From Acidobacteria bacterium AH-259-L09 (GTDB lineage Bacteria; Acidobacteriota; UBA6911; RPQK01), in contig JALLOL010000078.1 in NCBI GenBank assembly GCA_027717875.1, positions 1 to 10,070 on the forward strand: a DNA stretch of 10,070 nt. Direction: 5' to 3'. Positions 1-6,020 of the stretch are shown here, piece after piece; within the stretch, counting starts at the first letter, position 1; each line of letters opens with the position of its first letter. Position numbers and translations under genes: made by a program. The notes below the pieces were generated by a model that had not been told where the DNA came from, made no database searches, and worked only from the letters and a program-made list of their open reading frames with translations.

Positions 1-612
1 CGCCTGGTGGCTCTTCTGCGAAGCAGCATCTTTCAAAGCGAGCTTTTGATCTCCGAGGCTAATTTTTTAAAACACTTTCCCAGTCAGAGCGGATATTCTT
101 ACTTTTTGATCGAAGCACCGCTGGAAAAAAGACAGGAAATGGCTTCTCTATTGGAAAGCAATCTAAATCGCCATGGGCTGGACGCTACCTCCACCGCTGA
201 GGTACTGGCCAGCTATCTGGCGGTCGAAAACACTTATCTGTCCACATTTCAAACATTGGGGGGCCTGGGCCTGCTGTTGGGCACACTGGGGCTGGGGATT
301 GTTCTGGTTAGAAATGTCCTCGAACGCAGGGGTGAGCTGGCCACGCTTCGCGCTTTTGGCTTTCCCCGATCGAAGCTGGCCTGGATGGTCCTGGCCGAAA
401 ATGGATTTCTGCTGATGCTTGGCCTGGTGCTCGGTACGGCTTCGGCACTGGTTGCCGTGGCGCCTCATTTGGCTGGCGGCGGCGCTCCAATTCCCTGGCT
501 GTCGCTTTCTCTTACGCTTCTGGCTGTGCTTGTGGTGGGCCTGGCAGCCGGTGCCGCCGCCGTCGTGGCGGCACTGCGGGTCCCTTTGCTTCCAGCCCTC
601 AAGGCAGAGTGA
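1..612 (+). CDS. ABC transporter permease, FtsX/MacB-type, C-terminal part (5' end outside window)
   Basis: The reading frame is open from the first base, so this is the C-terminal ~203 residues of a longer inner-membrane permease. A soluble stretch of about 80 residues is followed by three hydrophobic segments, near residues 81-103, 127-153 and 163-191 counted from the GTG at position 7. The motif NVLERRGELATLRAFGF after the first segment, then AEN before the second, is the typical FtsX-domain signature of MacB/LolC/FtsX permeases. In this family such proteins couple to an ATPase for lipoprotein, peptide or envelope-stress export and do not themselves bind ATP. The ATPase and the rest of the gene should lie upstream. 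The protein ends in a short hydrophilic tail (ALKAE), and no clear terminator follows. The substrate cannot be told from this piece. Confident in the family, not in the substrate. Confidence 0.85.
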   Translation, partial: RLVALLRSSIFQSELLISEANFLKHFPSQSGYSYFLIEAPLEKRQEMASLLESNLNRHGLDATSTAEVLASYLAVENTYLSTFQTLGGLGLLLGTLGLGIVLVRNVLERRGELATLRAFGFPRSKLAWMVLAENGFLLMLGLVLGTASALVAVAPHLAGGGAPIPWLSLSLTLLAVLVVGLAAGAAAVVAALRVPLLPALKAE

Positions 613-655
613 TTCACGCGGCTTATCCTGGGAGGGCAAGGCATCCAGAGCTCAA

Positions 656-847
656 TTGAACATAAAAAACGTTGAATTAAAAATGCCTTTGGAATTGGTC
701 GAGCAGATACAGCTGGCAACCTATGCTAGGATTGCAGGGACATTTGAGGAGACACTGATCTATCTTGTCAGAAAAGGTCTATCTGCGGTTGCGCCGACTA
801 TCAAGCAAGGAGTCATGGATCAGTTGAATAGGTTAAACAGTTTGTGA
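656..847 (+). CDS. Small ribbon-helix-helix-like protein, possible antitoxin or regulator
   Basis: This is a short protein of 63 residues if it starts at TTG 656, or 54 from ATG 683. The pattern NVELKMPLELVEQIQ, an Ala/Tyr-rich helix, a Gly-Thr turn and EETLIYLVRKGL fits the strand-helix-helix layout of Arc/CopG-type ribbon-helix-helix (RHH) DNA-binding proteins. The DNA-contacting strand (NVELKMP) lies before ATG 683, so the TTG start is favoured even though its ribosome site is weak (AGAG at 647-650). ATG 683 has no better site. It ends 15 bases before the DUF433 gene in the same direction, so it probably shares its transcript and may be a regulator or extra antitoxin of the small toxin-antitoxin locus. 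No homologue is recognised by name. The RHH fold is inferred from pattern only, and a partial or decayed gene cannot be excluded. Confidence 0.5.
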   Translation: MNIKNVELKMPLELVEQIQLATYARIAGTFEETLIYLVRKGLSAVAPTIKQGVMDQLNRLNSL

Positions 848-862
848 AGATCATGGAGTAAG

Positions 863-1117
863 ATGTCCGAGGACAAGACAATGGCAAAGGATATTATCCA
901 GTGTGATCCGAGCATAATGATGGGTAAGCCCGTTGTTGCCGGTACACGTATTACTGTGGAGCTGATACTGGAGAAATTGGCCGCTGGCGAGACAGTTGAA
1001 CAACTTCTCCAAGCGCATCCTCGCCTCACAAAGGAAGGCGTACAAGCCGCTTTGGCGTTTGCTGCAAAAGCCTTGAGTTCCGACGTAGTCTACCCCCTAC
1101 CGAACAAAACGGCATGA
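863..1117 (+). CDS. DUF433 domain antitoxin (VapB-like)
   Basis: This 84-residue protein carries the DUF433 signature CDPSIMMGKPVVAGTRITVELIL, broken here as CDPSIMMGKPVV followed by AGTRI, then a helical LAAGETVEQLL / HPRLTKEGVQAALAFAA part that resembles a small winged helix. DUF433 proteins are typically the antitoxin and autorepressor of a toxin-antitoxin pair whose toxin is a DUF5615 PIN-like nuclease. Here the stop overlaps the next start as ATGA (1114-1117), the usual coupled arrangement. Start choice: ATG 863 follows GGAG at 855-858. ATG 881 follows GAGGA at 868-872 with better spacing and gives a conventional N terminus (MAKDIIQCDP), so either is possible. The protein is full length and looks intact although its partner does not, so it may now act as an orphan antitoxin or regulator. 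Confidence 0.85.
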   Translation: MSEDKTMAKDIIQCDPSIMMGKPVVAGTRITVELILEKLAAGETVEQLLQAHPRLTKEGVQAALAFAAKALSSDVVYPLPNKTA

Positions 1118-1179
1118 ATTTTCTGGTTGATGAAAGCGTCGACCAGCCAATAGTTGACCGGCTTCGGTGGGGCAAATAG
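1114..1179 (+). pseudogene. Truncated DUF5615 (PIN-like) toxin fragment
   Basis: Starting at the ATG that overlaps the DUF433 stop, the frame reads MNFLVDESVDQPIVDRLRW and ends two codons later at TAG 1177. FLVDE near the N terminus followed by a helix ending in LR is the characteristic opening of DUF5615 PIN-like toxins, where the early Asp is a metal-binding catalytic residue. Full-length members are about 100-120 residues; here only 21 codons remain. The next gene, on the other strand, ends at 1205, so there is no room for the rest. In the adjacent frame GQIAC follows and then a stop at once, so a single frameshift does not restore a protein. It is best read as a 3'-deleted toxin remnant. 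Recognition rests on a short stretch plus the antitoxin next to it. Confidence 0.7.
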
Positions 1180-1204
1180 CCTGTTAAGGCTTCCTGCCAG
1201 TCCT

Positions 1205-2854
1205 TCACAGTCGCGGCTCTGTTTGGGTTCTTCCGACCTCCTCCGCTATCTGCTGGTAAGCCGACAGTGCTTCGCGAAACTCCTTTAAGGCGTCTTCGGA
1301 CAGGACCCCCTCATTACGAGCAAGCTGGCTTTTCACCCGCTGGATCAGATAGTCAATCTGCTCATGCCGAGGGCGCAGCGGTTTGCCGGGTACTTCGATA
1401 AAAAACGGTGCCGTATGGGCAAAACGCACTCGCCCCGCCTCCGTCGGCTCGTAGCAGCGGACGCCAATCCAAGTAGAATCACTGATCTCGAAGCTCACGT
1501 CGATGGGGTTCTCGTAACCGCCGCTCGCCATTTCTTGGTTGACTGGACTTAAAGTGCGAAGGACACTGCCCGCCGAGACGATTTCAATTTTTGATAACGG
1601 ACGGGCACTCTTTGCCCAGCCAGTGAGGTGGTAGGCTGATCGGTTCTGCAGGGCCTGTCTGAAGCTGTAACCGGGCCATCGATCGTTGAGTTTTACCGCC
1701 AGCATTGGCCCGGTGGTAACAAAGCTTCGCCCCTGGTCCAGACCCTTGATCCAGTTGTCATAGGAGAAGCCGTTTTCGAGCTGCACATAAACGCGACCGA
1801 AACCAAGCGGCACGGGATGCACCCCTGAGGCCGTGCCAGCCGTGGGACGCAGCCGCATCCCACAGTTAAGGAGGGCATAGTAGTTCTCAAAGGTGAATTC
1901 GATCCAGCCCTTCTCCGTCATGCCGCCCTCATGACGTTCGACTTCCATGTAAGGAGGTGGCTCTTCCCCAAAATCGCTGAAGTGGAATTCCGTTCGCCAA
2001 ATGTGATTGTTGGCCAGTTCGTACAGATCGACCTGCATTACCGGCACCAGCATCATCGACCACGGCCAGTTGTGCTTGTCCAATTCCAGCAGTCCTCCCT
2101 GTCGATGAACTTGCTGGGCCACCAGGCCCACAGGAGGTGCTCCGTGCTCCAATACCTGCCTGTGATTGAGCGCAAAGACAGCACCGAGTGTGTGGCGCGT
2201 CCCGCCCACGGTAAAAATCTCGTACTCCGTGTTCATGGGATAAATGACGTGCATCGGATCCACCCTGATGATTTCTGGCATCACTGGCCGGGAATTCTTG
2301 TCTCCACGATCGGGCACTGTGTACGCCTTAGTAACCCAGTAGGTCAGTGGCAGCGCAACGTTTAGATCCTCAGCCAGCATCAAGTTCGGCAGCTCGTCCA
2401 GACTGCGATGCACGTGCGTTTCGCCCGAGTACCAGCCCAGGCGTTCCATGTTGATCCAGCGTTTCAGCTTAACGGTAATTGAAACGGGTTCCTCCTTGAG
2501 CTCGACACTTTCGCTGTGGGGGAGGTATTCCTTGCCTCGCTCAACCGTTAGCTTGTACTGGCCTGGCGGCAGCAGAGCGATGAACGGATGAGGCGATAGT
2601 GTGGTGTGCATCTCCACACTTTTTGCGCTGCGCTGTTTGTGATATTCGACGGCCGAGCCCTCATCATCTGCCGATCGGGCGAAGAAAAAGTGACCGTCGC
2701 GTGATTGAATGTAGACTCGGGCCGGCAGGAGCTCGCCCGTCTTTGCATCCGTGATTGCACCTCGCAGCATAACCTCTTCGCGGCCTTGTGACAGGGATGC
2801 CGTCAGCATTATTCCTGCTAAAAGCAGGGCCTGAGACAACTTACCCACCGTCAT
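1205..2854 (-). CDS. Secreted CehA/McBA-type metallohydrolase (PHP-like) with N-terminal carboxypeptidase-regulatory-like domain
   Basis: From ATG 2854 the protein has 549 residues and opens with a signal peptide (MTVGKLSQALLLAGIMLTAS). A GTG at 2875 would add seven residues ahead of it and is less likely. Numbered from that GTG, residues ~35-138 form a beta domain resembling carboxypeptidase regulatory/Ig-like domains (LRGAITDAKTGELLPARVYI). The catalytic part begins with GWYSGETHVHR (147-157), the metal-binding His-x-His of the CehA/McBA family, and continues with DKHNWPW (266-272), RPTAGTASGVHP (343-354) and GRSFVTTGPML (382-392). The last ~60 residues are a charged helical tail. Named family members hydrolyse esters or carbamates, but most genomic members have no known substrate, and the location here is probably periplasmic or extracellular. 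It is the last gene of the minus-strand run, 37-58 bases after the SDR stop. Family assignment is firm; substrate unknown. Confidence 0.8.
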   Translation of the reverse strand: MTVGKLSQALLLAGIMLTASLSQGREEVMLRGAITDAKTGELLPARVYIQSRDGHFFFARSADDEGSAVEYHKQRSAKSVEMHTTLSPHPFIALLPPGQYKLTVERGKEYLPHSESVELKEEPVSITVKLKRWINMERLGWYSGETHVHRSLDELPNLMLAEDLNVALPLTYWVTKAYTVPDRGDKNSRPVMPEIIRVDPMHVIYPMNTEYEIFTVGGTRHTLGAVFALNHRQVLEHGAPPVGLVAQQVHRQGGLLELDKHNWPWSMMLVPVMQVDLYELANNHIWRTEFHFSDFGEEPPPYMEVERHEGGMTEKGWIEFTFENYYALLNCGMRLRPTAGTASGVHPVPLGFGRVYVQLENGFSYDNWIKGLDQGRSFVTTGPMLAVKLNDRWPGYSFRQALQNRSAYHLTGWAKSARPLSKIEIVSAGSVLRTLSPVNQEMASGGYENPIDVSFEISDSTWIGVRCYEPTEAGRVRFAHTAPFFIEVPGKPLRPRHEQIDYLIQRVKSQLARNEGVLSEDALKEFREALSAYQQIAEEVGRTQTEPRL

Positions 2855-2882
2855 AAAGGAAACCCCGGGGACCACTGCACTC

Positions 2883-2901
2883 TAGCCCGCTTTGCGGGCT
2901 A
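2883..2901 (-). promoter_or_regulatory. Perfect hairpin in the SDR-metallohydrolase spacer
   Basis: TAGCCCGC, TTT, GCGGGCTA form an 8-bp perfect stem with a 3-base loop between the SDR stop and the metallohydrolase start. No T-run follows on either strand, so a classical terminator is not supported. A processing, stability or translation-control element in the minus-strand mRNA fits better. Its 3' end lies 7 bases before the alternative GTG start at 2875 and 28 bases before ATG 2854. Confidence 0.55.
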
Positions 2902-2912
2902 CAAGTCCTTTC

Positions 2913-3683
2913 TCACCATTTTGGGCCGATAAGCCTGCCACCATCGCAGACGATGGTTTGGCCGGTGATCATGTCGGAGCCGCTGATGATCCCTAATATT
3001 GCGGCGGCAACGTCCTCAGGCTGGCAGACTTTGCCCAGAACAGCACGGGCTTCCCAAGCCTGTTTGACCGACTCATAATCTGCGCCCAGGCCCTCTTGGG
3101 TCCATCTTCCGGCGATGAAACCGGGAGCCACGGAATTCACTCGAATCGCCGGGCCCAGTACCCGGGCCAGGGAAATGGTTAAATTAATCTGAGCCGCCTT
3201 CGAAGCACAGTAAGGAATGGAACTCCCGGCTGCGGTGATTCCGGCAACGCTGGTGACGTTGACGACTTCGCCTTCACCAGAGGCCTCCATGTATTTGCGT
3301 GCGGCCCTGGTGCACTGGAACGTGCCCTTCAGATTGACGCCAAGGATACGATTCCAATGCTCATGGGTGACGTCTTCCAGATGGGAATGAGGGATGAATT
3401 TAGTGGTGCCTGCATTGTTCACTAGAATGTCCAACCGACCAAACTCTTTGGCTGCCGCATCCATCATGGCTCGACAGGCGTCGTCCTCCGATACGTCCGC
3501 TTGAAAGCTAAAGGCTTGTACACCAAAAGTGCGCGCTTCTTCTACCGTCTGCTCTGCTTCTTCCCGTGAACGGCTGTAATTCACCAGAACCGCGCAACCG
3601 CCTCTGGCCAGAGCGAGGGCCGTCGCCTTTCCAACGCCCCGGCTTGCTCCCGTGATGACTGCTGCCTTTCCTTTTATGTTCAT
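2913..3683 (-). CDS. Short-chain dehydrogenase/reductase (classical SDR)
   Basis: This is a 256-residue classical SDR with a Rossmann fold. It has the glycine-rich TGASRGVG (11-18), acidic D63 (ADVS), NNAG (89-92), catalytic N117 (VNLKG), S145 and the YCASK box with Y158 and K162, so the N-S-Y-K tetrad is complete. The C-terminal MITGQTIVCDGG is typical of FabG-like and sugar/alcohol dehydrogenase SDRs. NYSRSR after strand 2 (35-40) carries basic residues, which usually points to NADP(H) preference. The enzyme is cytosolic with no signal. Beside a lactonase-fold protein and a mandelate-racemase-type dehydratase, a role oxidising a sugar or reducing a keto acid is reasonable, but the substrate is not readable. 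It starts at ATG 3683, 31 bases after the preceding SMP-30-like gene, and no strong Shine-Dalgarno site is visible; a hairpin sits just upstream. Confidence 0.92.
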   Translation of the reverse strand: MNIKGKAAVITGASRGVGKATALALARGGCAVLVNYSRSREEAEQTVEEARTFGVQAFSFQADVSEDDACRAMMDAAAKEFGRLDILVNNAGTTKFIPHSHLEDVTHEHWNRILGVNLKGTFQCTRAARKYMEASGEGEVVNVTSVAGITAAGSSIPYCASKAAQINLTISLARVLGPAIRVNSVAPGFIAGRWTQEGLGADYESVKQAWEARAVLGKVCQPEDVAAAILGIISGSDMITGQTIVCDGGRLIGPKW

Positions 3684-3686
3684 AGC

Positions 3687-3700
3687 ACGCTCAAGAGCGT
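3687..3700 (-). promoter_or_regulatory. Short perfect hairpin immediately before the SDR start
   Basis: ACGCT, CAAG, AGCGT form a 5-bp stem with a tetraloop ending 3 bases before the SDR start codon. The SDR leader lacks a recognisable Shine-Dalgarno site, so this structure occupies the space where one would be. A role in translation initiation is inference only. Confidence 0.35.
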
Positions 3701-3714
3701 TTAGACTTGCTCAA

Positions 3715-4611
3715 TTAAAAAGTCCGGGTTCCACGAACTTTCGTGGCTACGTAATACACGGACGTTCGCGTAGTGATATAAAGGCCTGTAAAAGCGGCAC
3801 CCCAGGCGCAGTTGCTGGCGCTTTCCGGTGTAACAACCGTACCTAGATGTCTACCGGCGGCGGAAAAGACCCAGACTCCTTCGGGGCCTGCCACATACAG
3901 GTTGCCGGCCTCATCAGTGTTGAGACCGGCAGGACCGCCAGTGAGATCCGATTCCAGCCGGGCTACCACATGCGCATCGGAGAGTGATCCGTCGCTGCCA
4001 ATGTGGTAACGCCAGACCTTTCGTCGCCCCGAGTCGGTCACGTAGAGGGTCAATTGTTTCGGTCCCAGAGCGACGCCCTTTGGGCGCTCCAAGCGATGCG
4101 TGGCCACTCTCACCTCCCCTTCCCGAGTTATCTGATAGACCGCTGAAAAGTCAGTTCTGCTTGGGTCAGGCGGCGCACTGTGGTCTCGAAGATCTGAGAA
4201 ATAGATGCTCCCGTCAACGGCGTAAATCAGATCGTTAGGAGCGTTGAGGAGCTTGCCGGCGAGCTTTTCTGCCAGGACTGTAATCTTACCGTCTTTCTCA
4301 GTGCGTATAACCCGTCCGGCGGCTCTCTCACATGCGAGCAGCCGCCCCTGATGGTCGAAGGTCAGACCGTGAGCACCGTGAGAGTCTCGACGGAAAACAG
4401 TGAGCCGGCCACCGGGCGGCCCGGTTTTTCCTGGCTCCGGCGTCCACTTCATAATTCGCTCCCCTCCCGTGTCACTGAAGAGCAGAAAGCCGATCCGGCT
4501 GAAGACCGGGCCGCCGGCAAACCGGAAGCCTGCAGCAACCCTTTGCAGCCGAGCGTCGGGGTCCACAAGGGTGTGGAAAGCAGGATCAATGGTTTGAATA
4601 GCCGATGGCAT
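3715..4611 (-). CDS. SMP-30/gluconolactonase/LRE-family beta-propeller lacking the canonical metal ligands
   Basis: The protein has 298 residues from ATG 4611, four bases after the upstream stop. An ATG at 4662 would overlap the upstream gene by 47 bases and add a non-conserved tail. Repeated blades carry family motifs: HGLTFDHQGRLLACE, NAPNDLIYAVDGSIYFSD, KGVALGPKQLTLYVTDSG, AGLNTDEAGNLYVAGPEGVWVF and NCAWG near the end. Active members hydrolyse sugar lactones with a metal held by Glu, Asn and Asp. Here the usual EGP reads GGP (G33), the usual PNG reads PKG (K178) and the usual PDG reads PAG (A228), while N126 of the PND motif is kept. The fold is therefore clear but canonical lactonase activity is doubtful. 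It has no signal peptide and lies second in the minus-strand operon, probably translationally coupled to the gene before it. Confidence 0.85.
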   Translation of the reverse strand: MPSAIQTIDPAFHTLVDPDARLQRVAAGFRFAGGPVFSRIGFLLFSDTGGERIMKWTPEPGKTGPPGGRLTVFRRDSHGAHGLTFDHQGRLLACERAAGRVIRTEKDGKITVLAEKLAGKLLNAPNDLIYAVDGSIYFSDLRDHSAPPDPSRTDFSAVYQITREGEVRVATHRLERPKGVALGPKQLTLYVTDSGRRKVWRYHIGSDGSLSDAHVVARLESDLTGGPAGLNTDEAGNLYVAGPEGVWVFSAAGRHLGTVVTPESASNCAWGAAFTGLYITTRTSVYYVATKVRGTRTF

Positions 4612-4615
4612 GGAA

Positions 4616-5830
4616 TCAGGACCCCGGGCCATGCGCGTAATACGATTTGACAGGCGCCTCATATGCGATGTTGAGCATCGGTGTTTCTATTCGCGTGTGT
4701 CCCTGATAGCGCGATTCCATCAGAAAAGCCAGGGCACCTGTGGTCAGCAGAGTGCGCTCCACCGGGTAGTCAGTTTTCCCGCTAATAAAAGTCCGGGCGA
4801 TGGAATCGACCAAGGGGCTGAAGTTGTTCGAGTTTTCTCTGGGGATGTAGCAAAGAGTGGAGAGGATGTCGCTTGCCCCTTTGACCCGAAAGGCTGCCAG
4901 GTACTCGCTAACCATTCCACCTAGCATCAAGATCGTTGCCTTCAATCCGTCGTTGTATTCCAGGAAACAGGCTACAGGGTTCTTTACCAGTTCGTCGGGA
5001 CGCCCCGGAACCACCTTTTGCCCGCGTGCCAGTGCTGCCTGCATAAGTTCGCGTGACCAGCGACCTTCGTTGGCTGCGTGCCAGACCGCATCTCCCTCGA
5101 CGTGCTGAACGGCGCGTACACCCGTCTCCCCGCCTCGTCGCCGCTCCATGAAGCACTGCAAGACCTCGAGATTGTGAAAGATGCCTCCGTCGGCAACCCA
5201 GCCACCACCTATTTCCAGCGCTTCCTCGAAGTGCGTCCCCAGAGGGAAATCCAGCTCGGGACGCCGGAAGGTCACCGAAACCGAGGAGCCGGCCATCAGC
5301 GGAAATCCCAATTCGCGGGACTGATCGTACATCCACCGGGCTTGCCTCCAGTCGTAGGAAAGGTGCTTATCGACAAAGACGGGAACTGCACGGCCCGAAC
5401 TTCGGAAGACCTCTACCACCTGCTGCATAAACTTGTAACGGGGATACAACTTTTGCAGCTTGCTGTTGGTGGGATAGTCACCGTGCTCACCGATCAGCAG
5501 CACGCCATCGACCGCGAGTTTCCCGGTGCCCAGGGTGAGCGCGTCAGCGATGGAAGAATAGATCTTGAAACCGTAGGCCATGGAGAGTCGACGGCTGATG
5601 TCGGCCGGGTGGATCTGATCCACGGATAGTGAAACAATATCGCAGGGTGGCGGGTAGTACTGCTCATTAATCCAGTAGCCCTCAAGGAATCGAGTGATGA
5701 AATTGTCGCTGTGTGAGCGCACATGGTAGGTGGTGGAAAGCGCGGCTATTTTCTTGCGTCCCTTGGACCTGAGAGCCCAAGGAGCAAGCACGGGGACAGC
5801 AACCGTTTGCAGAAAGGTTCGCCGCTTCAT
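4616..5830 (-). CDS. Tat-signalled Gfo/Idh/MocA-like protein, atypical nucleotide-binding loop
   Basis: This 404-residue protein begins MKRRTFLQTVAVPVLAPWAL, a twin-arginine signal. The rest resembles Gfo/Idh/MocA oxidoreductases in layout: a Rossmann-like N-terminal half with DGVLLIGEHGDYP (109-120), then VPVFVDKHLSYDW (149-161) where K155 sits at the position of the catalytic Lys of the EKP motif, PLMAGSS (177-183) and GGIFHNLEVLQ (215-225) with H219 in the usual catalytic-His region. The GxGxxG loop expected after the first strand is absent; the sequence there is ALSTTYHVRSH (30-40). NAD(P) binding is therefore uncertain. It leads the minus-strand operon, starts at ATG 5830 behind GGGGAAA (5837-5843), and overlaps nothing. 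It could be an exported pseudo-oxidoreductase or a sugar-binding protein. The family call is from pattern only. Confidence 0.55.
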   Translation of the reverse strand: MKRRTFLQTVAVPVLAPWALRSKGRKKIAALSTTYHVRSHSDNFITRFLEGYWINEQYYPPPCDIVSLSVDQIHPADISRRLSMAYGFKIYSSIADALTLGTGKLAVDGVLLIGEHGDYPTNSKLQKLYPRYKFMQQVVEVFRSSGRAVPVFVDKHLSYDWRQARWMYDQSRELGFPLMAGSSVSVTFRRPELDFPLGTHFEEALEIGGGWVADGGIFHNLEVLQCFMERRRGGETGVRAVQHVEGDAVWHAANEGRWSRELMQAALARGQKVVPGRPDELVKNPVACFLEYNDGLKATILMLGGMVSEYLAAFRVKGASDILSTLCYIPRENSNNFSPLVDSIARTFISGKTDYPVERTLLTTGALAFLMESRYQGHTRIETPMLNIAYEAPVKSYYAHGPGS

Positions 5831-6020
5831 AGCGTGTTTCCCCGATCCAATAGCAGAATACTCATGTTTGCAAAACCCTCATCGCCTTTCCTGGAGTCTA
5901 TCGTAACTCCATTTTCCGTGCCAGCTCTGCGGCTTTTTTCATCACGCACAGCAGATTCTCTCCCAATGCTTTTGTCGATGTTTGGAAAAACGATAAATTA
6001 GGCTAAGGAGTGGGTAATCC
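5831..6020. promoter_or_regulatory. Divergent promoter region between the minus-strand operon and the dehydratase gene
   Basis: This 190-base spacer must hold promoters for both directions. Visible elements are an 18-bp dyad GGAGT-N8-ACTCC at 5893-5910, near its centre, which is a candidate operator, and a second imperfect dyad TTTGTCG (5971-5977) / CGATAAA (5991-5997). On the plus strand AAGGAG at 6005-6010 is the ribosome site for GTG 6021. No convincing -35/-10 pair can be fixed by eye. Shared control of the two transcripts is likely from geometry but not proven. Confidence 0.5.

Noticed and set aside
163..639. Minus-strand open frame of 158 codons opposite the permease gene
   Set aside because: It is antisense to a well-recognised FtsX domain, its composition is biased to Gln/Arg/His, and it has no family motif.
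1931..2365. Plus-strand open frame of 144 codons inside the metallohydrolase gene
   Set aside because: It is opposite the conserved catalytic part of the metallohydrolase and has His/Arg-rich shadow composition.
4612..4662. Longer start for the SMP-30-like protein at 4662
   Set aside because: It would overlap the upstream gene by 47 bases and add a basic non-conserved tail; ATG 4611 gives tight coupling and a normal family length.
5078..5629. Plus-strand open frame of 183 codons inside the Gfo/Idh-like gene
   Set aside because: It is antisense to a coherent protein with a Tat signal and family motifs; the frame shows no recognisable domain and no ribosome site was identified.
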